64,000 bases of DNA from Oscillospiraceae bacterium (GTDB taxonomy: Bacteria > Bacillota > Clostridia > Oscillospirales > Ruminococcaceae): positions 1 to 64,000 of the forward strand of contig JAFRUS010000018.1 in assembly GCA_017438745.1 (NCBI GenBank), in the 5' to 3' direction. The notes beneath the pieces are model-generated. The model searched no databases, was not told the origin of the DNA, and saw only the letters and a program-made list of their open reading frames with translations. This document shows, in pieces, positions 55,196 to 63,130 of the stretch; the stretch's first letter is position 1; each line of letters starts with the position of its first letter. Both the position numbers and the translations under genes were made by a program.

Positions 55196-55807
55196 TTAGT
55201 CAGCCGAATAGACCCTGACGCGGAAATTAACTCCGCAGTCCTCTGCAATTTTTCTGCTTTTTTCGATTTCTTCCTTTCCGATAACGTCAACTACAGTGAA
55301 GGCAACGTTTTCGGTATATTTTCTGCATTCCTTTGCAAAGTCAAGCATTGCATCAAAGGAAATGATACCGAAGGAAGGGTGGACAATGTCGTTGTACTTT
55401 ACCTTGTCGGAAGCGTTAAGACTGATGGAAACGAAATCGATGTTGTCACATATCTCCTTGGCAACGCTTCTTTTGTTTATAAGGTCGCCGAGACCGTTTG
55501 TGTTAAGGCGTGTTTTTATGCCTTTTCCGCGAAGATATTTTGCAGTTTCGATAAGCACGTCAAATGCGCAGGTAGGTTCGCCGTATCCGCAGAAGATAGC
55601 TTCGTCAAATCCGGTGAAGTCGAAGCTGTCGATGGCCGCTTTGACTTCAGCAAAGTCAGGACTGTGGTCGAGCCAGAGACTGCCTGATTCACCGACTGTG
55701 TCAGTAGTGCTTCTGATACAGAATTCGCATTTACACGGACAGGCATTTGTTATGTTTAAGTAAACATTGTTTTTGTAGGTATAAAGAATTTCGTTTTTAT
55801 TATCCAT
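55196..55807 (-). CDS. Radical SAM protein, TatD-linked type
   Basis: A 203-residue compact radical SAM enzyme. The cluster motif is CPCKCEFC (C-x3-C-x2-C) near residue 23, followed by GYGEPTCAFDVL and TRLNTNGLGDL as SAM-binding elements. Length and motif spacing fit the small family often coded beside TatD-type nucleases; no tatD gene is visible nearby. The reaction is unknown. It lies 62 bp from the pyridoxamine kinase gene on the same strand, perhaps cotranscribed. Confidence 0.8.
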   Translation of the reverse strand: MDNKNEILYTYKNNVYLNITNACPCKCEFCIRSTTDTVGESGSLWLDHSPDFAEVKAAIDSFDFTGFDEAIFCGYGEPTCAFDVLIETAKYLRGKGIKTRLNTNGLGDLINKRSVAKEICDNIDFVSISLNASDKVKYNDIVHPSFGIISFDAMLDFAKECRKYTENVAFTVVDVIGKEEIEKSRKIAEDCGVNFRVRVYSAD

Positions 55808-55869
55808 TTTAATTCACCTCATTGTTGTGTGTTCGTAATAAACAGGTCTGATGCACATCAGAAAGATGG

Positions 55870-56727
55870 TCATATCTTCGTCCTGTTTTTATCTATAAGA
55901 AATCCAAGATTCTTTTCAAATTCGACTCCGTAGTTATGATCCGGATCAGGATCAATGGCAAGAGTGTCCTTTATTGATCTTTCAATAAATGTGACGGCGG
56001 TGTTCATCGCTGTTTCAAGATCATTTCCGTTAAGCAGCATACTGAAAGTAACGGAGGCAAATATATCGCCGGTGCCGGAAAAGCTTTTTCCGAGCCTGTC
56101 AGATACCGTAAAAAAGTCTTTGTCTTTCGTAAAAGCCATGTTGCAGATCTTATTGTTATCATCTATACCGGTGACAATTACGGTAAGATCTTTTTTCCTT
56201 TCAATAAGTTTCTGAGCCAGCTTCTTTATTTCATCTTTCTTCTTACTGGCAGAAAGGGAAGAGATCTCAGAATAACTGCCGCCTGAAAGCAGGCAGAGTT
56301 CGGTAAAGTTAGGGGTTATGACATCAGCTTTCATAGTAAGATCGCGCATTTTATCACACATGCTCTGACTGTAACCCTTGTAGATGGAGCCGTTGTCGCC
56401 CATGACAGGATCAACGAGAACAAGATTTTTTTTCGTGCGGAAATTATCAATGAAGGAACTTATGAAATCAGCCTGTTCAGGATGAGCTATATATCCGCTG
56501 TAGATGCCGTCAAAGCTTGCATCGCATAAATTCCACATTTTAATATAATCATAAAGATGTTCTGTAAGGTCGATACATGCGTAATCCGGGAAACCGGTCT
56601 GGTTTGTCAGTACTGCAGTAGGTATCGCGCATGCCTGAATGCCGCATACGGAGAGTATCGGTACAGCCACGCCAAGTGAACATCGTCCGAAGCCTGAAAG
56701 ATCATTTATAACAGCAGCTTTTGCCAC
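55870..56727 (-). CDS. Pyridoxamine/pyridoxal kinase
   Basis: A 285-residue ribokinase-superfamily enzyme that phosphorylates B6 vitamers with ATP. NDLSGFGRCSLGVAVPILS at the start, VLVDPVMGDNGSIYKGY, ITPNFTELCLLSGG and GKSFSGTGDIFASV (anion hole and catalytic Asp) match the PdxK/PdxY group. The GTG start follows AAGGTGATCC. The salvage product is the cofactor of, among others, the glycogen phosphorylase in this window. Whether to call it pdxK or pdxY is left open. Confidence 0.9.
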   Translation of the reverse strand: MAKAAVINDLSGFGRCSLGVAVPILSVCGIQACAIPTAVLTNQTGFPDYACIDLTEHLYDYIKMWNLCDASFDGIYSGYIAHPEQADFISSFIDNFRTKKNLVLVDPVMGDNGSIYKGYSQSMCDKMRDLTMKADVITPNFTELCLLSGGSYSEISSLSASKKKDEIKKLAQKLIERKKDLTVIVTGIDDNNKICNMAFTKDKDFFTVSDRLGKSFSGTGDIFASVTFSMLLNGNDLETAMNTAVTFIERSIKDTLAIDPDPDHNYGVEFEKNLGFLIDKNRTKI

Positions 56728-56836
56728 TAAAGGATCACCTTCTTATTTTTTTCTTTACTTATTATACATAAAAACTGTGCATCTTGAAATAGTCAGTTTA
56801 AATAATATTTAAGGGGACACTTTTGAAATCAGTTCT

Positions 56837-56952
56837 TAGGGAAACGCTGATTTATTCATAAATCAGCGTGGGGTTCGGGGCGAAGCCCCGCAATCTCCCC
56901 GCCCCGGCAATCCGGCGAAGCCGGATTGCCGGCTTAATCAGTGTTTTCTTAG
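56837..56952. repeat. Dispersed palindromic element, most complete copy
   Basis: Terminal inverted repeats AAACGCTGATT and AATCAGTGTTT enclose an internal AATCAGCGT, the hairpin GGGGCGAAGCCCC and a second hairpin with arms CAATCCGGC and GCCGGATTG around GAA. CTTAG occurs just outside both ends (56835-56839 and 56948-56952), possibly a target duplication. Confidence 0.75.
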
Positions 56953-57029
56953 CTTTATTTCTTTAATTAAATTACTTAAATCATATATTAAAAACTGATT
57001 AATTTACTGATGAAATATTGAAAATTCTA

Positions 57030-57086
57030 TTGACAACGATTACATGCTGTGGTATAATACTGAACAGAGGGCTGAAAACGATTACT
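57030..57086 (+). promoter_or_regulatory. Promoter of the GH74 gene with two LacI/CcpA-type sites
   Basis: TTGACA (57030-57035), 17 bp, TATAAT (57053-57058). Two 14-mers differing at two positions, TGACAACGATTACA (57031-57044) and TGAAAACGATTACT (57073-57086), lie exactly 42 bp apart, one over the -35 box and one after the start site. The second fits the relaxed CcpA cre pattern TGNAANCGNWNNCW. Confidence 0.6.
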
Positions 57087-57141
57087 GACGTGATGATCTG
57101 ACAGGAAAACGACGGATCATTATGACACGTTACGTCAGTAA
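57082..57141 (+). promoter_or_regulatory. Hairpin in the GH74 mRNA leader
   Basis: TTACTGACGT (57082-57091) pairs with ACGTCAGTAA (57132-57141), and ATGATC (57093-57098) with GATCAT (57115-57120) inside. No T run follows, so it more likely stabilises the 5' end of the message than stops it. It overlaps the downstream operator-like site. Confidence 0.5.
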
Positions 57142-57263
57142 GAGTTCAGGTATATTGTATTGTAAGGCACTGCAGGCAGTCATACGACAGATATCATCTT
57201 TCTGGAGGGGGAGACGGTATCTTTGTGAACTGCGGCGGTGGATCAGTGAAAGGATGTGCTTTC

Positions 57264-60005
57264 ATGCATAGAACATCAAAATGTATTGCTTCATTTGCAC
57301 TCGTAACTGCCATGATCGGAACAGTTATCGCAGGAGGATTTAACAGATCAGACCTCGGTACTGCAGAGGCAGCGGAAAGTCAGAGCTACAGATTTGATAA
57401 TGTTGAAATTGCAGGCGGCGGCGGATTTGTACCGGGAATCATATACAATCCGACCGAGGAAGGCCTTGTTTATCTGAGAACGGACATGGGTGGTGCGTAC
57501 ATCAGAAACAAGGAAACACTTGAATGGGAACCTATAACTGACTGGGTATCTCCGGACGAATGGAATCTTCTCGGAATCGAAAGCCTTGCAACTGATCCGG
57601 TTGATACGAACAGGGTTTATATTGCAGCCGGAACATACACCAACAGCTGGACTAACATGAATGGTTACATCTGCCGTTCCGAAGATTACGGCGAGACCTG
57701 GACAAGATCAGAGCTTCCGTTCAAAATGGGCGGCAATATGCCGGGACGTTCAGTGGGTGAGCGTCTCATGATCGATCCGAACAGCAACAATATCCTCTAC
57801 TTTGCCGCACGAAGCGGGAATGGTCTGTGGAGAAGTGAGGACTACGGCGAGACCTGGTCAAAGGTCGAAAGCTTCAAGAACGTCGGAAACTATGTCGAAG
57901 ATCCGGATTTCGAATACTCCTCAGATAATCTTGGCCTTTGCTTTGTGGTCTTCGACTCCGCACGTTCTGAAAAAGGAAAGCCGACAAATGACATTTACGT
58001 AGGTGTTTCCGACAAGGAAAATCCTCTCTACGTAAGCCATGACGCAGGTAAGACCTGGGCTCCGGTCGAAGGTCAGCCAACTGCAAAGACTTTTACAAGA
58101 CACAATGCAGATGCACTCGACATCGGTATACCGCATCACGCAGTTATCAGTGACGCAGGCGACATGTACGTTACCTACTGCGACAGAGGCGGCCCTTACC
58201 AGTGCGATGACGGTGCAGTTTATAAATACAATATCGAATCAGGCGAGTGGAAGGATATCACTCCTCCGTCCGGATATGACTGGGACGGCTCACCGAAGTT
58301 CGAAAACTACTACGGATTTGCCGGCATCTCAATGGATGCGTCCGATCAGGATACACTTATCATAACATCGCTTCAGTCCTGGTGGCCGGACAACTACATC
58401 TGGAGAACCACCGATGGCGGCGAGACCTGGGACTGTATCTGGAAATACGGTGATTCATGGCCGTCCAGAGATCTTAAGTACAACATGGACATCTCAAAGG
58501 CTCCGTGGCTTTCATGGGGCAATAAGATAAATGCAGCTGAAGCTGGTTCTTACAAGGGTGAGGATATCGTAAATAATCCTGTACCGAAGCTCGGCTGGAT
58601 GATGGGCGACATCGAGATCAATCCGTTTGACTCAGATGAAATGATGTACGGAACAGGTGCTACTGTTTACGGCACACACAATCTTACAGACTGGGATGAA
58701 GATAAGCCGATCAACATAGAAGTAATGGGCATCGGAATCGAGGAAACTGCAGTACTCGATATTATCTGTCCTCCTATAGACGGAGTTGAGGTCATAAGCG
58801 GTGTCGGCGACATCTGCGGATTCGTACACGAGGACGTAACGAAAGGTCCTGAGTGTATGATGACCGGTCCGACGTTTACAAGCACTACCGGGCTTGACTA
58901 TGCGGAACTGGATCCGAATATTCTGGTACGTGTAGGCAACGTAGAAAAAGAACAGTACGAGATGATCAAAAAGAGTGTGGCAATATCAAAGGACGGCGGA
59001 AAGACCTGGTCTGAAGCCCAGCCTAATGTAAGCTATACTTTCCCTGCAAAGAACGATGATCCTGATGACATAGTTTCTGGCGGTACAGTTGCAATGGCAG
59101 CTGACGGTTCATCTTTCGTGTGGTCAACAGCCACAAGCCAGGGTGTTATCTGTTACTACAACAGTGCATGGGTGAAGGTGGACAGCCTTCCGGCAGGTGC
59201 AAATATCTGCTCAGACCGTGTAAATCCTGATGTGTTCTACGCATATGCTGAAAATACATTCTACAGAAGCGAAGACGGCGGACAGACTTTTGAGGCTGTA
59301 ATGAAGGATCTTCCTGAAACATCTTCAAAGATAAAGGCAGTTCCGGGCTGTGAGGGACATGTATGGATCCCTGGTTCAACTACCGGACTTCAGTACACTG
59401 AAGACGGCGGCAAAACATTAAAAACAGTGGACTGCGTAAAGAGATGTGACGTTATCGGTTTCGGCAAGGCAAAGGACGGCGAGGATTACCTTGCGATCTA
59501 CATGTGCGGCGAAACATCTGATAATGTTTACGGCGTTTACCGTTCTGACAACAAGGCAGAAAGCTTTATACGCATAAATGATGATGACCATCAGTATGCT
59601 TCAATAAATTACGCTATCACAGGTGACTTAAGAAAATACGGAAGAGTATTCTTCGGTACAAACGGCCGCGGTGTTATCTACGGCGACATAGATGACGGAT
59701 CAAAGGTCGAGGACAAGCCGACTGTAAAGCCGTCACCTTCAGTTAAACCTTCTCCGTCACCATCACCAAGTGTAAAACCGACAGCCAAAGGTGAAGTGGT
59801 CTACGGTGATCTTGACGACAGCGGAATCATTGACGTAACTGATCTTTCAATGCTCAGTCTTTACCTTATCGGTGACATGTCACTGGACGAAAGACAGCTG
59901 AAAGCGGCAGATGTAACTGCCATCGGCAAGCCTGATATCACATCGCTTGCACGTTTAAGACAGTATCTGTCGAATCCGGGCAAAATTAAGCTCGGTCCTG
60001 CTTAA
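57264..60005 (+). CDS. GH74 xyloglucanase with C-terminal dockerin
   Basis: A 913-residue secreted xyloglucan-degrading enzyme of a cellulosome. Signal peptide (1 to about 37), GH74 catalytic double beta-propeller (about 42-820) with several sialidase-type repeats such as SEDYGETW and TDGGETWD, a Pro/Ser linker (about 825-842) and a type I dockerin (848 to about 905). Catalytic aspartates should be Asp74 in LRTDMGGAY and Asp516 in GVGDICGF. The first dockerin loop (DLDDSGIID) is standard; the second (DVTAIGKPD) is degenerate. ATG 57264 has AAAGGA 9 nt ahead and begins a normal signal peptide; GTG 57225 is an alternative adding 13 residues. Confidence 0.92.
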   Translation: MHRTSKCIASFALVTAMIGTVIAGGFNRSDLGTAEAAESQSYRFDNVEIAGGGGFVPGIIYNPTEEGLVYLRTDMGGAYIRNKETLEWEPITDWVSPDEWNLLGIESLATDPVDTNRVYIAAGTYTNSWTNMNGYICRSEDYGETWTRSELPFKMGGNMPGRSVGERLMIDPNSNNILYFAARSGNGLWRSEDYGETWSKVESFKNVGNYVEDPDFEYSSDNLGLCFVVFDSARSEKGKPTNDIYVGVSDKENPLYVSHDAGKTWAPVEGQPTAKTFTRHNADALDIGIPHHAVISDAGDMYVTYCDRGGPYQCDDGAVYKYNIESGEWKDITPPSGYDWDGSPKFENYYGFAGISMDASDQDTLIITSLQSWWPDNYIWRTTDGGETWDCIWKYGDSWPSRDLKYNMDISKAPWLSWGNKINAAEAGSYKGEDIVNNPVPKLGWMMGDIEINPFDSDEMMYGTGATVYGTHNLTDWDEDKPINIEVMGIGIEETAVLDIICPPIDGVEVISGVGDICGFVHEDVTKGPECMMTGPTFTSTTGLDYAELDPNILVRVGNVEKEQYEMIKKSVAISKDGGKTWSEAQPNVSYTFPAKNDDPDDIVSGGTVAMAADGSSFVWSTATSQGVICYYNSAWVKVDSLPAGANICSDRVNPDVFYAYAENTFYRSEDGGQTFEAVMKDLPETSSKIKAVPGCEGHVWIPGSTTGLQYTEDGGKTLKTVDCVKRCDVIGFGKAKDGEDYLAIYMCGETSDNVYGVYRSDNKAESFIRINDDDHQYASINYAITGDLRKYGRVFFGTNGRGVIYGDIDDGSKVEDKPTVKPSPSVKPSPSPSPSVKPTAKGEVVYGDLDDSGIIDVTDLSMLSLYLIGDMSLDERQLKAADVTAIGKPDITSLARLRQYLSNPGKIKLGPA

Positions 60006-60055
60006 TCTGACATCTTCTTATTTAATTTATTTACCACATCTTTCTGTAAAATGAT

Positions 60056-60075
60056 CTGCAGGATCATTCCTGCAG
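60056..60075. other. Perfect hairpin after the GH74 gene
   Basis: CTGCAGGA and TCCTGCAG form an 8-bp stem with a 4-nt loop, 50 bp after the stop. Confidence 0.45.
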
Positions 60076-60131
60076 GGAGTTTTGCAGACCTCTATCGAAA
60101 TTTTCATTCAAAATTAAAATAATGCAACAAT

Positions 60132-60221
60132 AAAAATACACCGGTCACTGATCAGGTGTATTTTTATTATCCGAAAAAAACACCGGTCACTGATCAAGTG
60201 GTTTTTATTATCCGGACATAA
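60132..60221 (+). repeat. Two 42-bp tandem units, the first a terminator
   Basis: The units start with ACACCGGTCACTGATCA at 60138 and 60180 and share TTTTTATTATCCG. In the first, AAAAATACACC pairs with GGTGTATTTTT, an 11-bp Rho-independent terminator for the GH74 gene. In the second the pairing is damaged. Confidence 0.65.
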
Positions 60222-60227
60222 ATCATA

Positions 60228-60293
60228 GCGGGGTAGTGGGGCGAAGCCCCGCTACCCCTGTCTGCCGATCCGGCTTTGACGGATCGGCAGATA
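60228..60293. repeat. Dispersed palindromic element, copy without ends
   Basis: It contains the hairpin GCGGGGTAGTGGGGCGAAGCC type with core GCGAAGC and a second stem GATCCGG/ACGGATC, but the AAACGCTGATT-like ends are missing. Confidence 0.6.
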
Positions 60294-60356
60294 AAAAAAT
60301 ATATGTAACTTAACTATAATTGATAAATCTTTTTTGTCGTTCACTATAATCTGCTA

Positions 60357-60385
60357 TTGATTTAACATTAAAATTTGTGTATAAT
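60357..60385 (+). promoter_or_regulatory. Promoter of proC
   Basis: TTGATT (60357-60362), 17 bp, TATAAT (60380-60385). Confidence 0.65.
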
Positions 60386-60443
60386 GTAATATAGTGAATA
60401 ATATCTCCGCAGGTGCGGAAAGTCAGAAAGGATCTTTTTAACT

Positions 60444-61241
60444 ATGAAAAAAGTTGGATTTTTAGGTGCGGGAAATATGGGATTTGCCATTATGAAGGGT
60501 ATCACAGGCAGTTCTCTTAAGGATATATCACTTTATGCCTTTGACATAAGTGAAGATCTCAGAAAGCGTGCAGAATCGATCGGTGTTAATGTCTGCACAA
60601 ATGAATGTGATCTTGTTGAAAAGTGCGACTACATCTTTTTAGCAGTAAAGCCTCAGGTGCTTTCAGGAGTTCTTGAAACAATCAAGCCTGTTCTCACAGC
60701 TGAAAAGGTAGTAGTATCTATAGCAGCCGGCATTTCAGGCGAATACTTAAAGACACGTACAATTCCTGATCTGAAGGCAGTTCTCGTTATGCCTAACACT
60801 CCTCTTCTTCTCGGTGAAGGTGCAACAGCTCTCTCAAAGGTTGAACCGACTACAGATGAGGAATTTAATCTTGTATGCAGCATTTTCGGTGCCTGCGGCG
60901 AATACGCAGTTCTTCCTGCTGACAAGATGAAGGAGATCATCGCTATCAACGGAAGCAGCCCTGCATTTATCTATCTTTTTGCAAAGGCATTTATAGAATA
61001 TGCAGCAGAACAGGGAATTTCAGCTGAAGCTGCTCAGAAGCTCTTTGCAAAGACTTTAGTAGGTTCAGCAAAGATGATAACAGACTCAGGAAATACTATC
61101 GATGAGCTCATCAAGATGGTTTCATCACCGGGTGGCACAACACTTGCAGGTCTTGACAGACTTTACGAAGGCAACCTCGTACAGGTCGTAAAGAACGCAT
61201 GTGATAGCTGTACCAAGAGAGCATACGAACTTTCTGAATAA
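60444..61241 (+). CDS. proC: Pyrroline-5-carboxylate reductase
   Basis: Reduces pyrroline-5-carboxylate to proline with NAD(P)H, the last step of proline synthesis. The 265 residues start with the Rossmann motif GFLGAGNMGFAI, and VMPNTPLLLGEGATAL, GSSPAFIYLF and SSPGGTTLAGL are diagnostic. proA and proB are not nearby. The ribosome site is AGAAAGGA. It is 17 bp upstream of a YesL-like gene and may be cotranscribed with it. Confidence 0.96.
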   Translation: MKKVGFLGAGNMGFAIMKGITGSSLKDISLYAFDISEDLRKRAESIGVNVCTNECDLVEKCDYIFLAVKPQVLSGVLETIKPVLTAEKVVVSIAAGISGEYLKTRTIPDLKAVLVMPNTPLLLGEGATALSKVEPTTDEEFNLVCSIFGACGEYAVLPADKMKEIIAINGSSPAFIYLFAKAFIEYAAEQGISAEAAQKLFAKTLVGSAKMITDSGNTIDELIKMVSSPGGTTLAGLDRLYEGNLVQVVKNACDSCTKRAYELSE

Positions 61242-61258
61242 CAGAAGGAGGTACCAGT

Positions 61259-62122
61259 TTGGCAGGATTTTTCGGAATAGGGGATTATTCGAGAGCCGGG
61301 GCAGGAATTGCTAAAAATCAGAACAAGGGCAGACTCAAGCTGTTTTTTGAGATACTTGAGACGAGAATATGGAAGCTCTTTTTGCTTAATCTTATTTATG
61401 TACTTGTGTGCATTCCGATAGTAACGATCGGTCCGGCCACTGCAGGATTGTTCAGGGTAGTAAAGAACTATTCCATTGACAAGCATGCTTTTGTATGGCA
61501 GGATTTCAAGCAGGGATTCAAGGAGAATTTCTTCAAGGCATTTGTGCTCGGAATAATCGATATTATCGCCTATACCGGTATAGGATGCGGTATCGTAATG
61601 TATACCGGAGCTATGGCTCAAAGCTCGGACTCGAGAAGTTTCTTCTTCCTTCTGCTTCTGGCAGCTACTCTCAGCGCCGGATTAACATTTACCATTATGA
61701 ACTATTATATGTATCTCATGATGGTCTCTACAAACCTTACCATGACACAGATAGTAAGCAATTCGCTTAAATTTGCGTTTATGGCACCAAAGCAGAATTT
61801 TACCGCAGTGTTATGTAATATCGGTCTTCCGATACTTATTTTCACACCTATTGTTCTGGTTGAGAAATTACAGCCGCTGCTTACGATCATTTTCCCGTTT
61901 GCACCGATTGCAATAATTGCATTCGTGGTCAGCTTCTGCTGTTATCCTGTAATACAGAAATTTGTAATAGATCCTTACTACGAGGAACGCGGTGAAAAGA
62001 ATCCGGAAAGAATCTATGATGAGCCGGCAGACGATGAAGAGGTTCTTTTCGAGGATATGGGCGGAAAGGAAAAGCCTGTTATACCTAAAGAAAATAAGGG
62101 CAAAGGTAAAGTTATTTCATAA
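61259..62122 (+). CDS. DUF624 (YesL-like) membrane protein
   Basis: A 287-residue protein with about five predicted membrane helices (about 35-55, 90-112, 120-140, 165-190, 200-225) and a charged tail. The family is related to YesL and is often found by carbohydrate ABC transporters; function unknown. The start GDYSRAGAGIAKN and WKLFLLNLIYVLVCIPIVTIGPATAGL are family marks. TTG 61259 follows AAGGAGG. A dispersed palindromic element begins directly after its stop. Confidence 0.85.
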   Translation: MAGFFGIGDYSRAGAGIAKNQNKGRLKLFFEILETRIWKLFLLNLIYVLVCIPIVTIGPATAGLFRVVKNYSIDKHAFVWQDFKQGFKENFFKAFVLGIIDIIAYTGIGCGIVMYTGAMAQSSDSRSFFFLLLLAATLSAGLTFTIMNYYMYLMMVSTNLTMTQIVSNSLKFAFMAPKQNFTAVLCNIGLPILIFTPIVLVEKLQPLLTIIFPFAPIAIIAFVVSFCCYPVIQKFVIDPYYEERGEKNPERIYDEPADDEEVLFEDMGGKEKPVIPKENKGKGKVIS

Positions 62123-62205
62123 TTCAGCGTGGAGATCGGGGCGGAGCTCCGCAGTCTTCCCATCCCGCAGATCTGTTTTGCTGGATCTGCGACATGACAT
62201 TCTCT
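62123..62205. repeat. Dispersed palindromic element, diverged copy
   Basis: It starts at the YesL-like stop with ATTCAGCGTGG, then the stem CGGGGCGGAGCTCCG (GCGGAGC core) and GCAGATC/GATCTGC, ending near ATTCTCTG. Confidence 0.55.
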
Positions 62206-62226
62206 GAAATAAAGGAGTTTTGATAA

Positions 62227-63066
62227 ATGGATATTGAAAAAATTCTTAAAAAAGTGGAAGAGATCCTTCCTCCGCAGCCGGCAGTTGAGTTTGCTGTAAA
62301 AAATGAAAAGCCAGGACTGTTTGACTGCAAGGTAGGCGGAACGCCGTATTTTCCAAAGGACATGGAATATCCACGCGGTACAAAAAATGCTTTTAAAGAT
62401 CAGCCTCTTATTCTTCTTGCTCAGCTTAATTTTGAGCAGATACCGCATATTCCGGACTTCCCTGAGAAGGGAATACTCCAGCTTTTCATTGCGGGAGACG
62501 ATCTTTACGGAATGGCTACGGAGTGTTACGGTGAAGCACTTGCAGCTCAGGATAATTTCCGCGTGATCTACCACGAAAACATAATCACGGACGAATCAAA
62601 ACTTCTTTCGACAGATGAGATACCGGTCTACAATGGCGATGAAAAGGTATATCTTCCGTTTTCCGGTGAATACAAACTCGTGCCTGCAGAACCTGAAAAT
62701 CAGCCTGCATCAGTGCACGACTTCCGTTTCGAAGATGCATTCGTAAAATGCTATAATGAAGTTGAGGACGAAAAGATCGAAAATCTGTACGATCTTGATG
62801 ATGAGGTGTATGAAGCACTCAGTAATAAAGCTGTTTTCAGAACTGTTATGGGCGGATATCCGGCATTTACACAGGAAGATCCGCGAAGCAAAGACAGTCT
62901 CGGAGACTGCGATGTACTTCTTTTCGAGCTTGACAGCACTTTCGGAAACGATGAAAATATAGATATCATGTGGGGAGATTCGGGTACGGGAACCTTCTTT
63001 ATCCCGCGTGAAAATCTGAAAAAACATGATTTTTCAAGAGTGGTCTATAATTACGACTGCTACTGA
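62227..63066 (+). CDS. DUF1963 (YwqG-like) protein
   Basis: A 279-residue soluble protein of the DUF1963 family, made of two similar halves of beta strands; function unknown. PYFPKDMEYPRG, LLAQLNFEQIPHIPDFPEKGILQLFI, GDCDVLLFELDS and MWGDSGTGTFFI are family marks. It follows AAAGGAG. No signal peptide is present. Confidence 0.88.
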   Translation: MDIEKILKKVEEILPPQPAVEFAVKNEKPGLFDCKVGGTPYFPKDMEYPRGTKNAFKDQPLILLAQLNFEQIPHIPDFPEKGILQLFIAGDDLYGMATECYGEALAAQDNFRVIYHENIITDESKLLSTDEIPVYNGDEKVYLPFSGEYKLVPAEPENQPASVHDFRFEDAFVKCYNEVEDEKIENLYDLDDEVYEALSNKAVFRTVMGGYPAFTQEDPRSKDSLGDCDVLLFELDSTFGNDENIDIMWGDSGTGTFFIPRENLKKHDFSRVVYNYDCY

Positions 63067-63130
63067 TCATAGTGAATTAAAAAGGAATCTTATGTAAAAA
63101 CATTTATTTATGATAAAGGGGGAATTATTA

